A program made the translations under genes and the position numbers. A DNA stretch of 64,000 nt, from contig CAWVRH010000014.1 in NCBI GenBank assembly GCA_963932545.1, positions 3,112-67,111 on the forward strand, read 5' to 3'. Each line of letters begins with the position of its first letter. The first letter of the stretch is position 1. The notes below the pieces were generated by a model that saw only the letters and a program-made list of their open reading frames with translations, searched no databases and was not told the DNA's origin. Source of the DNA: UBA8337 sp963932545 (GTDB taxonomy: Bacteria > Pseudomonadota > Alphaproteobacteria > RS24). Below are positions 14,922-23,762 of the stretch, piece after piece.

Positions 14922-16981
14922 CAATCTCAGCCGTTCTCTCCACGTCGAGCTTTTGGATAGGGTGCGCCTTGCGCGGCCTTTTGCTGGCGGCCTTTGTGCC
15001 GGAGGCGGCTGGCGATTTATATGTTCCGTTTTTTGAGGCGACGGTAGGCCAGTCCCTGTTCGACCCATGGCTTGTCTGGGCAAACCTTGGAGGCCAAGCC
15101 GCAGCCTTTCCTTATGGCTTTGCTATGTGGCTGGTGTTTTTGCCGGGTTTTGCTTTGCAGGCAATCCTGCCGATAGAGGGCATGGCGCTGTATTTTGCCA
15201 CCCTGTTTATTTGGGAATTTATCATTCTGATGGTTCTTGCCCGCCTCGTCGATGAGAAGGCTCGGCGTGTCCTGAGCTTGTTTTGGCTGTCGCCGATAAC
15301 GCTCATGGCGACTTATGTGTATGGCTATAATGATATTGTCGCTGTCGGCTTTCTCATGACCGCTATTTTGTGTGTCCACAACCGGAGCTGGGTTTGGGCC
15401 GGTCTATCTTTGGCTTTTGCGGTATCTGCCAAACTCAGCATGGTGGTTGCGCTGCCGATTGTGGCGCTTTATTTCATCAATAAGCCGCCCGTTCGCAAAC
15501 ATGGCGTAAAAATTTCGCTGGCTTTTGCCACTGGTTTTGGCCTGCTCACTATTCCTTTTTTGGCGTCGGATGTAGCCCTAAGCTTTGTCAGCGGTAATTC
15601 TGAGATGGGCACTCTGGCCAATTATGCGGTGCCCTTTGGAGGGGCGAGTATTTTATTGCTGCCGCTCGGCTTTGTATTGTTTTTATATTGGATTTGGCGC
15701 GCCCGTCGGCTGAGTTTCAATATGTTTGTTTCCTTCCTCGGTGTCACCTTTTTGGCGCTGGCTCTATTGACCCCCGGCAGTGCCGGTTGGTTTGTCTGGA
15801 GCCTACCGTTCTTGGTTCTTTATCAAACCCAAAGTGGGCCTGTGGCGATACGCCTTGGCTATCTCTATGCCATCTTGTTTACGCTAAACGCTTTGGTTCA
15901 TAAGCCCGCGGTTTTATGGTCTGGAGCCGAAGTTGACCTGTTTGCCATAGCTAATGTTGATTTTCTCCCCACGCCTTTCGTGCAATCGGGGCTCGCCACT
16001 TTACTGGTTACTCTTGGGGTGATTATTGGGCTGCGGATGTGGCGCGAATCGATTTCTCAAAATGCGTTTTTCCGCGTTAGCCAACGACCGTTCATGCTGG
16101 CCATCGCTGGCGATTCTGGGGCTGGTAAAGACACTTTGGCGGAAGCCATTATTGATGTCTTTGGCGGACATTCGGCCACTAATTTGTCGGGCGATGATTA
16201 CCATCGTTATGACCGTCAAAAACCCATGTGGCAGGTGATGACGCATCTTAATCCGGCGGCTAATAACCTTGAGGGCTTTACCGGCGATATCGAAAAACTG
16301 CGGGCGGGTAAGACTATCTTGAAACGCCATTACGATCATGCGACGGGCAAACTTAGTCGTCCCGAAAAACTGGCTTCGCGCGATTTCGTTATTGCGTCAG
16401 GCCTGCATGCTTTCTTCTCGGCCAAGCAATCGGCTTTGTTTGATTTGAAGATATATCTCGCTATTGATGAGGGTTTGCGCCGTGGGTACAAAATTCATCG
16501 TGATACCGTGTTGCGCGGAAAATCATTGGAAAGCACTCTGGAGGCCTTGGAGTCGCGGCGTGCAGATTTTGAGAACTTTGTCGCGCCCCAAGAAGATCAA
16601 GCCGATATCGTGTTTTCTTTGCAGCCTGAACGGGCCTTGCCGGAGAGCGGCTCTCTGGACGATGTCAACCTTAGGCTGAAGGCTAAATTTGCGTCTGGCA
16701 ACAATGAAGAGCTTTTGGCTCGAATTCTGACAGGCCTTTTGATGTGCGAGGTCAGCACCAAACGAGACCGCGCCAATGGAAATGTGGAAATGACGATATC
16801 GGGCGATATTAGCGCAACCGATGTTGCCATGGTCGTCGATCTCGTGTGCCCTAATTTGATGGAGTTCTTTGATGACGCGCCGAAATGGAAAACGGGCATG
16901 ACGGGCGTTATGCAATTGGTTACCTTAATGGTTATCGCCAGCCAAATGGCGGCACGGGGAAGTTATGAAAATTCTATCTAA
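14918..16981 (+). CDS. fusion: GT-C-like membrane transferase plus class-II phosphoribulokinase-like kinase
   Basis: Residues 1 to about 385 of this 687-residue protein are a polytopic membrane region with an early acidic loop (GDLYVPFFEAT) and YGYNDIVAVGF, as in GT-C mannosyltransferases. From about residue 395 there is a cytosolic P-loop kinase: GDSGAGKDT at 398-406, SGDDYHRYDRQ, NPAANNLEGF, YKIHRD, RGKSLESTLEALESRR. These motifs follow the plant/cyanobacterial phosphoribulokinase order, and the C-terminal GMTGVMQLVTLMVIASQM also parallels that family's end. The plant redox cysteine in the P-loop is Ala here. The start at 14918 overlaps the previous stop (ATGA). No Calvin-cycle gene is nearby, so a kinase acting on a glycan precursor is likelier. 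The fusion itself is read directly in one open frame. Confidence 0.75.
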   Translation: MTISAVLSTSSFWIGCALRGLLLAAFVPEAAGDLYVPFFEATVGQSLFDPWLVWANLGGQAAAFPYGFAMWLVFLPGFALQAILPIEGMALYFATLFIWEFIILMVLARLVDEKARRVLSLFWLSPITLMATYVYGYNDIVAVGFLMTAILCVHNRSWVWAGLSLAFAVSAKLSMVVALPIVALYFINKPPVRKHGVKISLAFATGFGLLTIPFLASDVALSFVSGNSEMGTLANYAVPFGGASILLLPLGFVLFLYWIWRARRLSFNMFVSFLGVTFLALALLTPGSAGWFVWSLPFLVLYQTQSGPVAIRLGYLYAILFTLNALVHKPAVLWSGAEVDLFAIANVDFLPTPFVQSGLATLLVTLGVIIGLRMWRESISQNAFFRVSQRPFMLAIAGDSGAGKDTLAEAIIDVFGGHSATNLSGDDYHRYDRQKPMWQVMTHLNPAANNLEGFTGDIEKLRAGKTILKRHYDHATGKLSRPEKLASRDFVIASGLHAFFSAKQSALFDLKIYLAIDEGLRRGYKIHRDTVLRGKSLESTLEALESRRADFENFVAPQEDQADIVFSLQPERALPESGSLDDVNLRLKAKFASGNNEELLARILTGLLMCEVSTKRDRANGNVEMTISGDISATDVAMVVDLVCPNLMEFFDDAPKWKTGMTGVMQLVTLMVIASQMAARGSYENSI

Positions 16982-17714
16982 AGTTGTGTTAAGCGAGGCG
17001 CCGTCCGCGATTTTTGTTGATTTAGACAACACGCTTTACCCATATGACCCAGGTCATAAAGCTGGGTTAGCTGCCGTCGGCGATAAGTTGAAGACCAACT
17101 TTGATGTTCAGCCCGAGCAATTTAAAGCTTTGTTTGACGCGGCTCGCAACAGCGTGAAAATGCGCTTAGGCGACGCTCCTTCTGCGCGCAGTCGGCTGCT
17201 GTATTTTCAAGAGTTGCTCGAGTCCATTGGTTTGGGAGCGGCTGTGCTAAAGGCGCTCGACTATGAACAAACTTATTGGCGCACTTTTTTGCGGCATAGC
17301 TATTTGTTTGAAGGCGTCACCGAGTTTCTCGATGAAGCCCGGTTGCGGAGCATTCCTGTCGTGCTCATCACCAATTTGACGGCGCAAATTCAGTTTCAAA
17401 AACTAATCTATCTTGGCATCGAAGAGGCCTTTGATTTTGTCATTACGAGTGAACAAATTGGCGCGGAAAAACCCAAGCCTGAAATTTTTCATGCCGCCGT
17501 GGCCAAAGTCAATTGTGAGCCCGCGAAAGTATGGATGATTGGAGATGATTTGGAGTGCGACATGGCAGGTAGCAAGCAGGCTTTGGATTGCCTGAGCTTT
17601 TTAAAAACCAATGGGTCAGCCCCCACAAAAACACGTCTTGCGAACGTTGATGTCACTTTTGACGATTTCTCAAAATTGACGGAAACCCTATCTAAATTGG
17701 AAGTTACGAAATGA
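16965..17714 (+). CDS. HAD-family hydrolase (subfamily IA)
   Basis: This 249-residue protein has the four HAD motifs: FVDLDNTLYP (nucleophile and acid Asp), LITNLT, the Lys in GAEKPKPEIF, and MIGDDLECDMAGS with acidic metal ligands. A helical cap lies between motifs I and II, as in phosphoglycolate phosphatase or pyrimidine 5'-nucleotidase relatives. It presumably removes phosphate from a small phosphorylated metabolite. A GGGGAAG site precedes the ATG, which lies 17 bp inside the end of the fusion gene. Its own stop overlaps the aldolase start (ATGA). Its neighbours suggest a sugar phosphate or bisphosphate as substrate. Confidence 0.85.
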   Translation: MKILSKVVLSEAPSAIFVDLDNTLYPYDPGHKAGLAAVGDKLKTNFDVQPEQFKALFDAARNSVKMRLGDAPSARSRLLYFQELLESIGLGAAVLKALDYEQTYWRTFLRHSYLFEGVTEFLDEARLRSIPVVLITNLTAQIQFQKLIYLGIEEAFDFVITSEQIGAEKPKPEIFHAAVAKVNCEPAKVWMIGDDLECDMAGSKQALDCLSFLKTNGSAPTKTRLANVDVTFDDFSKLTETLSKLEVTK

Positions 17715-18748
17715 CCTCGGCACGTAGCTCGCACGGCGATGACCTCATTGCCCTTTGTGCGCGTGTTGGCCGAGACCGTTTGTTGGTGCAAGGCGGCGGC
17801 GGTAATGCTTCTTGGAAGGAAGCGGATACCTTATGGGTAAAGGCTTCGGGAACGCGGCTGTCGGAAGCGGAAGAGAAATCTATTTTTGTGCCAGTAGATT
17901 TGCAGCCCGTTCGCGAGCGCTTGCAAAAAGGTGATTTTTCGACCCAGCCCAAAGCTGCCGATGGCGGTAGTTTGCGCCCCTCTATTGAAACCCTATTACA
18001 TGCGCTCATGCCGCAAAAATATGTCCTCCATGTGCATGCCATTGATCCTTTGGCTTTATTGGTGGGCCGCAATCCGCGCGCTGTTTTTGCGGCCGCTCTG
18101 CCTAGCGATATAGCTTGGTGCCTCGTCGATTATTTCAAACCGGGAGCTGATTTGGCGCAAGCGGTTAGTGAGGCAGCCGATGATTTGGGAGCCATGGATG
18201 CGGTGATGTTAGCTAACCATGGTATTGTGGTGGCCGCCGAAACGGTAAGCGAATTGGACAAAAAACTGGCACGGATTATCGAATGTGTTCGCCAGCCCGT
18301 TCAGCTAACGGCTCCGGAAAATTCTAGTGCCGCAAGCCTGCCAGCGGCTTTGGCAGAGCATTATGCATGGTCGAAAGATCAAGACCTCGATGTTTTGGCT
18401 TGGGATGCGGCGGCGCTGGATACGGCGAAAACGGCATGGGTTTTATATCCAGATCACGCGGTATTTTTGGGCCCGCGTGCGGTCTGTTGTCCGTTGGAGC
18501 GTTTAGGTGGCGAGGCGCCAGCCCTTATTGAAAAAGGGCCAGACTTTATTTTGGTCGAAGGGGAAGGTGTGTTGGTGTCAAGCACGGCCACGCAAGCCGC
18601 CCGCGAGCAATTGCTGTGTTACGCAGATGTGGTCGTTCGGCTTCGCACCGATAGTGCGCCAGTGCCTTTGGCGGATGCAGATGTGGCTGACCTATTGGAT
18701 TGGGATGCAGAAAAATATCGTCAATCTCTGGCGGCGACGCAATTGTAG
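17711..18748 (+). CDS. class II aldolase/adducin-family protein with C-terminal extension
   Basis: The first 215 or so residues of this 345-residue protein are a class II aldolase domain. They contain GGGGNASWK and WVKASGTRL (phosphate binding), the catalytic Glu in RPSIETLLHAL, zinc ligands in LHVHA and the third His in MLANHGI. Relatives are fuculose-1-phosphate and rhamnulose-1-phosphate aldolases and ribulose-5-phosphate 4-epimerase. A further 130 residues follow, as in the longer RhaD-type relatives. It would cleave, form or epimerise a ketose phosphate, which fits the kinase and phosphatase upstream. It is the last gene of the operon, and a convergent gene begins to end one base later. 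Confidence 0.82.
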   Translation: MTSARSSHGDDLIALCARVGRDRLLVQGGGGNASWKEADTLWVKASGTRLSEAEEKSIFVPVDLQPVRERLQKGDFSTQPKAADGGSLRPSIETLLHALMPQKYVLHVHAIDPLALLVGRNPRAVFAAALPSDIAWCLVDYFKPGADLAQAVSEAADDLGAMDAVMLANHGIVVAAETVSELDKKLARIIECVRQPVQLTAPENSSAASLPAALAEHYAWSKDQDLDVLAWDAAALDTAKTAWVLYPDHAVFLGPRAVCCPLERLGGEAPALIEKGPDFILVEGEGVLVSSTATQAAREQLLCYADVVVRLRTDSAPVPLADADVADLLDWDAEKYRQSLAATQL

Positions 18749-18749
18749 A

Positions 18750-20336
18750 TTATGGGTCTTGGCTGATTTTTTGCCAGATTGCCAAATCATCTCGATTGAG
18801 AACCAACTCATAACATGGTGCCGTTTGGCAGTTGCCATGCGGCGCGCGCAAGCGTGGCATCGCCAGCGCATGGGCCTCGTTCAGTTCAAGGTCATGTTCG
18901 GTTCGCGTTTGCGAGGATGTCTCGACGATTTGGCCTTGGACGATGATTGCGTGCGGGGTCTGTGACCAGAGGTGATAGGGCCCCCAATAATTCTCGATAG
19001 AATAGGCCTGTGTGGACCCGACTTGATAGAGGCGCGGGTCGAAGTGAATGAGCCAAGGCTCGGAAGCCGACGGCAAGTTTTGCAAATAATCTTGCACTTG
19101 GGCGTATTGGCTTTCGAGGCGTAATTGCTGTGTTGCGGTAGGGCGGGGCAATTGAGTTTGATATCTATTGTTTTGCAAAGCGTAGGCGTTGGCACATATC
19201 GCCAACAAGCCAAGCAGATAGACAGTCCGCACTGTTTTGGGGAACCAGCCAGTGTTTGGCGCGTGCGTTAGGTACAAATTTAGACCCGCGATTAGCAGCA
19301 CATAGCTAGGCCACAAGTAATGCCCCCACAGTCTTGGTGTCGTGAAAACAATGGCCAAGAACCAAGTGAGGGCAATGCCGAGAAGAAGCACGCTGAGGGG
19401 CAGGCTTTGCAGCCGCGCCTTCGGCAAATGGCGCATGACAACAGCGGCTGCCAATGCAAATAGAGCGCCAAAAGCGACGGTATTTAGGCCACCGCCGACA
19501 GCCTGTGGAAAGCCTTTGAGCCATAAAACAATGGGCAGCCCCAGAATGTCTGAGCCATGCGCAGAATTGCCTATGGTGGAATGAAGATAGACTTCCCAGC
19601 CATAAGGGATAACCAGCAGTATCGGCACATTGGCCAACATGCCCAGACCAAAGCCGCCGATAAACCGCCATGTATTGGCTTTTGTGAGGCTTGTTTGAGT
19701 GTCTCCAAGGCGGGCTCGGAGAACGGCGGAGACGAGCCAAACGGCCAACACGGGAAGGGCAAATAGGGACGACAGTTTGAACCCCATAGCCAGCCCGATA
19801 AAAAGCCCCGCGATAAGAGGACGATGTTTGGATAAAGCCAGAAGGCCAATCAATAGGCACAAGACTTGTGGGGCATCGGGCTTTGGCAGGGTCGCGAAAT
19901 ATTCAGTATAGGGCAGGCTCAAAATAGTTATGGCCGCCAGGGCAGATAGCCAACCATAGCGCCCCATTTTAAAGACCAGTAGAGCGCTGGCCAAAATGGA
20001 GAGGTAGAAAAACAGGCGGATAGAGGAAATAAAACCACTCTCGCCGAAAATAACGTCGGAAGCGCCGGCAACGGCGGCCGGTAAAACATACATCAATCGT
20101 CCATAGCGAAAGTCGGATCCAACAAGAGCCACAACCAAGTCAACGGGCCCTCGTGCCTGCGTGATGGGCTTTATCTGATCGTAGGAGATACGTTCATCCA
20201 TGTGCAGCAAGAAACGTCCATCATTAAAATCGGTGATGGCAGGCCAAACCAAAACAAACCCATGCCAGATAATAAAACCGAGCAGCAGCAGCTTTGGATA
20301 GTGCTGAGCAACAAAAAATCTGGAAGGCTGGGTCAT
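18750..20336 (-). CDS. polytopic membrane protein, GT-C glycosyltransferase-like
   Basis: The 528-residue protein has about eleven hydrophobic segments and a soluble C-terminal domain of about 130 residues. The first external loop carries acidic residues (NDGRFLLHMDERISYD), and a KPDAPQ...LALSKHRP loop follows in the middle. This is the general layout of GT39/GT-C enzymes that transfer polyprenyl-linked sugars outside the membrane. No specific family is certain. It lies 10 bp downstream of the WecA-like gene in a minus-strand assembly operon. Confidence 0.62.
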   Translation of the reverse strand: MTQPSRFFVAQHYPKLLLLGFIIWHGFVLVWPAITDFNDGRFLLHMDERISYDQIKPITQARGPVDLVVALVGSDFRYGRLMYVLPAAVAGASDVIFGESGFISSIRLFFYLSILASALLVFKMGRYGWLSALAAITILSLPYTEYFATLPKPDAPQVLCLLIGLLALSKHRPLIAGLFIGLAMGFKLSSLFALPVLAVWLVSAVLRARLGDTQTSLTKANTWRFIGGFGLGMLANVPILLVIPYGWEVYLHSTIGNSAHGSDILGLPIVLWLKGFPQAVGGGLNTVAFGALFALAAAVVMRHLPKARLQSLPLSVLLLGIALTWFLAIVFTTPRLWGHYLWPSYVLLIAGLNLYLTHAPNTGWFPKTVRTVYLLGLLAICANAYALQNNRYQTQLPRPTATQQLRLESQYAQVQDYLQNLPSASEPWLIHFDPRLYQVGSTQAYSIENYWGPYHLWSQTPHAIIVQGQIVETSSQTRTEHDLELNEAHALAMPRLRAPHGNCQTAPCYELVLNRDDLAIWQKISQDP

Positions 20337-20346
20337 GCGCTTGGCT

Positions 20347-21390
20347 CTATTTTTTTTTTGGGGTAGATAATTTTTTCGTCACGGATCTGTAGTAGAAAAC
20401 TGGCAGCAGAATGAAAATAGCGCCAGCTACAAGGCCGCCGAACTGGCTGAGCACAAAACCCGACCAGAACAAAACATCGGCCATAATCAGCATGACGATT
20501 AATGTGGCGCGTGCGGATAGGCCAGTGTCCATAAGCAAATGATGCAAATGCGTGCGGTCTGGCGCCATGGGCGATAGGCCTTGGCGCAGGCGGCGATAAA
20601 TCAGGGTCAGCGTATCGACAACTGGCAGGGCGACCATCCATGGCACGAGGGAGGTGGGGAGCGTGTCCGTCAGGGGCTGGCGTTGGCTGGCCATGATCAG
20701 ATGATAGGCGAGAAATAGCCCAAGAATCATCGATCCAGTGTCGCCCAAGAAGACTTTCTGACTTTTTATCAGCCCGATATTGAGCAAGAAAAATCCCATT
20801 ATGGCAGCGCTAAAGACAATTACTTCCAGCAACACATCGTCACCCAAGGGCCGACCAATGAGCTGCATGGCCATCACCAGATGCACGAGAGCCATGAGCG
20901 CAAGACTGGCGGCCAACCCATCAATGCCATCGCTCATGTTCAGGGCATTGATCAAACCGACGATGGCGATCAGCGTGAGCGGATATCCCCAAATGCCCAG
21001 CAATAGCTCACTGCCACCTGGCAAACTGCCCAGAGACGCAATGTGAATGTCGCCCGCGACCATAATGATTAAAGCGGCGCCAACTTGGCCGAGTAACTTA
21101 TATGTGGGTTTTAAATCATAACGGTCGTCGCAAAGGCCCAAGACCAATAGCAAAGCCATCGCGATTATCAGGGGGGCGTTGAGCGCGGATAAATAGGCCA
21201 AAATAGCGCTGAAAGTGAGGAAGATGACCACGCCTCCGAGCAGAGGAATGTCGCCCGTGTGGGTTTTGCGTCCGCCAGGCTTGTCGACCAACCCAAGGCG
21301 ATAGGCGAGTGGCCTTAGGGCAAAACTTAAGACGAGGCTGATGGCTACAGTGATGAGGGCCAAAGTGCTTAAAAAAGGGCTTAAACTCAT
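20347..21390 (-). CDS. glycosyltransferase 4 family (WecA/MraY-type) undecaprenyl-phosphate sugar-1-phosphate transferase
   Basis: This 347-residue integral membrane protein has the family's cytoplasmic motifs in order: GGRKTHTGDIPLLGG, the DDRYDLKP aspartates, NALNMSDGIDGLA, FLGDTGSM and the DRTHLHHLL histidine motif. It has ten or eleven hydrophobic helices. WecA-type enzymes start O-antigen or enterobacterial polymer synthesis by moving GlcNAc-1-phosphate (or a related sugar) from UDP to undecaprenyl phosphate. The HLHHLL motif and its setting in a polysaccharide locus favour WecA/TagO over MraY. It lies 4 bp after the O-antigen ligase-like gene. Confidence 0.88.
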   Translation of the reverse strand: MSLSPFLSTLALITVAISLVLSFALRPLAYRLGLVDKPGGRKTHTGDIPLLGGVVIFLTFSAILAYLSALNAPLIIAMALLLVLGLCDDRYDLKPTYKLLGQVGAALIIMVAGDIHIASLGSLPGGSELLLGIWGYPLTLIAIVGLINALNMSDGIDGLAASLALMALVHLVMAMQLIGRPLGDDVLLEVIVFSAAIMGFFLLNIGLIKSQKVFLGDTGSMILGLFLAYHLIMASQRQPLTDTLPTSLVPWMVALPVVDTLTLIYRRLRQGLSPMAPDRTHLHHLLMDTGLSARATLIVMLIMADVLFWSGFVLSQFGGLVAGAIFILLPVFYYRSVTKKLSTPKKK

Positions 21391-21394
21391 GAGG

Positions 21395-22618
21395 CTACTT
21401 CGCCGTATTACTGGGCAGCAGTATAGCCGCGCTCAAGGCACAAATTAACAGGCTGGCCATTAGCCAAGATTGCCAGAAATTATAGCTAAACATGAGCGTT
21501 CCCATGCCAGCGCCCCACGCCCCCATTCGCCAAATATGGGTCTGCGATTGTTGGCTGGGTAGCCATTTGCCAAGTACAAATAGGCATAAGATCCCGCCGA
21601 TAATTCCGAGTTCAAACAGTATTTGAAGCAGTAAATTATGGGCATGAGCGGCCACAGTTTGGTTTTCTATCGCCGAAGAGCAATGACCATAGGAGTGTGA
21701 CATTTTTCTGCATTCAGATACGTAGGCGTCTAGATTTTCGGGATTGAAATTACGGCTCGACTGCAAACCATGACCGAATAGGGCCTTTGGTAAAAACTCT
21801 TTCGAGTAAACATAATAAATCCACGACCGAATATTGGGGGCGGCGGTGTTATGTATGGCTTGGGGCAAATAGGTGGTGCTCCATTTTTCTTCAAAAGCAC
21901 GAATGCTGAACGGAGCAATGAACAATAAGGAAAGGGCAAAACTTGCCAGTATCAAAAGTCGGGTGGCTTTCACCGAAAAGTGAGCAAGCCCCAAAGCCAG
22001 CCATCCGAGTGTCATGGCCAAAGCGGCAGATTGGCTTTCCGAATAAAAAGCTACCGCCGTGCTGACGGCCAAAAGGGCAAAGGCTATGCGGGGTCGGCGC
22101 TGGACGATAGAGCCCGCGTAAATAAAGACGAGAATAGCGACAATGGTGAGCGAGCGGTTGACTTGGCGTAGCAGCTCTAAAACGGGGCTGAGTGCATCGG
22201 CTAGGTTCGGCGCATATATCTGCCAGGGGCCGAGCAGTAAAGATAAGCCAAGGCCAAGGCTCAGTGAAATTGAAATGCGTCGGCGCCAAACACTCTTTTC
22301 CTCTTGTTCCAATTGTTCAAAGAGAAACAATAAGCTGATGGCAAAAAACAAACTTAAGAGGAGCTGAACGAGTTTATTGCCTGCATCATCGTGAAGGCTC
22401 CAAATAGCTGACAAACTTACCCAAGTCAGCAGGGCAAGTGGCCAAGCGTGAGATTTGAACCGAGACATGTTTGGCCATTTGTTTTGCAAAATAAGGGCTA
22501 TGGACGCAAAAGTTCCCGCTAGCGCAAGAAGAGCGGCAAAGCCTTTTATCGCCAGAGCTAAAAGCGGCCCGATGAGGACAAGCAAAATTAGGCTCGTCGT
22601 AGAAAATCTTTGCGCCAC
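21395..22618 (-). CDS. O-antigen ligase/polymerase (Wzy/WaaL-like) membrane protein
   Basis: This 407-residue protein has ten or more hydrophobic helices and a large hydrophilic loop near residues 240-310 containing LFGHGLQSS and AAHAHNLLLQILFELG. That is the Wzy_C pattern of O-antigen ligases and polymerases, with the AHN(L/x)LL His. Such proteins polymerise or ligate undecaprenyl-linked glycan at the periplasmic face. The start is taken as GTG 22618 because AAAGGG lies six bases before it. A TTG at 22636 would add six residues. It sits upstream of the wecA-type gene in the same operon. Confidence 0.8.
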   Translation of the reverse strand: MAQRFSTTSLILLVLIGPLLALAIKGFAALLALAGTFASIALILQNKWPNMSRFKSHAWPLALLTWVSLSAIWSLHDDAGNKLVQLLLSLFFAISLLFLFEQLEQEEKSVWRRRISISLSLGLGLSLLLGPWQIYAPNLADALSPVLELLRQVNRSLTIVAILVFIYAGSIVQRRPRIAFALLAVSTAVAFYSESQSAALAMTLGWLALGLAHFSVKATRLLILASFALSLLFIAPFSIRAFEEKWSTTYLPQAIHNTAAPNIRSWIYYVYSKEFLPKALFGHGLQSSRNFNPENLDAYVSECRKMSHSYGHCSSAIENQTVAAHAHNLLLQILFELGIIGGILCLFVLGKWLPSQQSQTHIWRMGAWGAGMGTLMFSYNFWQSWLMASLLICALSAAILLPSNTAK

Positions 22619-22624
22619 AATAAA

Positions 22625-22630
22625 CCCTTT
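22625..22630 (-). promoter_or_regulatory. ribosome binding site supporting a GTG start
   Basis: AAAGGG on the minus strand lies six bases before GTG 22618. The alternative TTG at 22636 lies upstream of this site, so translation probably begins at the GTG. Confidence 0.55.
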
Positions 22631-22682
22631 CAACAAGTACTTACTATAGCTGACTTATGCAGCCAGATTAAGGGTTAAATGT

Positions 22683-23762
22683 CTATAGGGCTAGAAAACC
22701 AGACAGATGTGACAAGGTTACACCACCGCTTAGCCGTTCGGTGTAATCGAGGCGGGCGGTGTCTCCCATGGCGCGGCGCAATTTCGGGTCGCTCAGGGCC
22801 TGTTGTAAGGCAGCATCTAGTTCTGCTGTGTTTAATGTGTCGACGCACCAACCGGTTTCGCCATTGCGCACGGCCTCTGGCGCGCCGCCTGCCGTGCCCG
22901 CAATGGAGGGAACCCCGAAGCGAGCCGCTTCTGCGTAGCTAATGCCAAAACCCTCCAAGCTTTTGCCGTCTTGGAAAGATGGCATCAGATAGATGTCGGC
23001 TTGCGCTAATAAATTATCTTTTTGCGTGTCCTCGACACGGCCCAATAAGGTGACTTTATTTTGCAACCCGAGGGCGGGAATTGCGGTCGCCAAAATATCG
23101 GCTTGAGGGCCGCTGCCGCCGATGGACCAGTGCCAATCTGGCAGTGTGGCGTCGAGGCGGGCAAGGGCTTGCAGGCTTTGAAGCAGGCCTTTGCGGGCTT
23201 CTAAACGGCTTATGGTAACCAATTCAATTGCGCCTTTGCTGGAGCCTTGTTTTTGCGCAATGCGCTTCGCCGCGTCCTTGGGCAACATATAGGTTGGGGG
23301 AATGGCGACTGTTTTTGCGTGTTCCACCTGCCAGCCGCTCTTGACCAAATTTAGGGTAAACTCTGAGCTGGCCACAATATGGCTGGCGCGGTTTAGCGCT
23401 TTTTGCACTCGCTTGGCGCGGCGGCCTGATTTTAAGTATTCTTGCCCGTGGGCCAAAACAGCCAATGTGCCTTTGTGTGGCGGCACGGCAGCGACGGATT
23501 TCCAACTGTCGCAAATAACCACATCGTCGCCCTTTAGATGTTTTGCCAACCAACGCCTTTTGGCAATGGCTCGAAAAGGTTTCAGGCGCGTGTTTTGGTG
23601 AATGCGATAAGGCGCGTTTGCTTCATAGGGCTTGTCGGGCAAGACGATGACATTTTGAGGGTCAGAAAGGGTCTGTGCGTATTTTTCGGCTAAGCTTTTC
23701 ATCACCCCTTCCATTCCCCCGATTTGGGGCGGGAAGGTTTGCGTTACGATGAAAACCGTCAT
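22683..23762 (-). CDS. glycosyltransferase family 4 (GT-B)
   Basis: This 359-residue protein starts FIVTQTFPPQIGGMEGVM, the glycine-rich acceptor loop of GT4 enzymes. The C-terminal half contains VTISRLEARKG, a GSGPQAD-like loop, and MPSFQDGKSLEGFGISYAEA, the E-x7-E donor site, then GTAGGAPEAV. Such retaining transferases add a sugar from a nucleotide donor to a growing lipid-linked glycan in the cytoplasm. Its ATG overlaps the fcl stop by four bases (ATGA), so it is coupled to GDP-fucose synthesis. A GDP-sugar donor is a reasonable guess. Confidence 0.88.
   Translation of the reverse strand: MTVFIVTQTFPPQIGGMEGVMKSLAEKYAQTLSDPQNVIVLPDKPYEANAPYRIHQNTRLKPFRAIAKRRWLAKHLKGDDVVICDSWKSVAAVPPHKGTLAVLAHGQEYLKSGRRAKRVQKALNRASHIVASSEFTLNLVKSGWQVEHAKTVAIPPTYMLPKDAAKRIAQKQGSSKGAIELVTISRLEARKGLLQSLQALARLDATLPDWHWSIGGSGPQADILATAIPALGLQNKVTLLGRVEDTQKDNLLAQADIYLMPSFQDGKSLEGFGISYAEAARFGVPSIAGTAGGAPEAVRNGETGWCVDTLNTAELDAALQQALSDPKLRRAMGDTARLDYTERLSGGVTLSHLSGFLAL

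Noticed and set aside
16086..16981. Kinase half as a Calvin-cycle phosphoribulokinase
   Set aside because: No Rubisco or other carbon fixation gene is near, and it is fused to a membrane transferase in a glycan operon.
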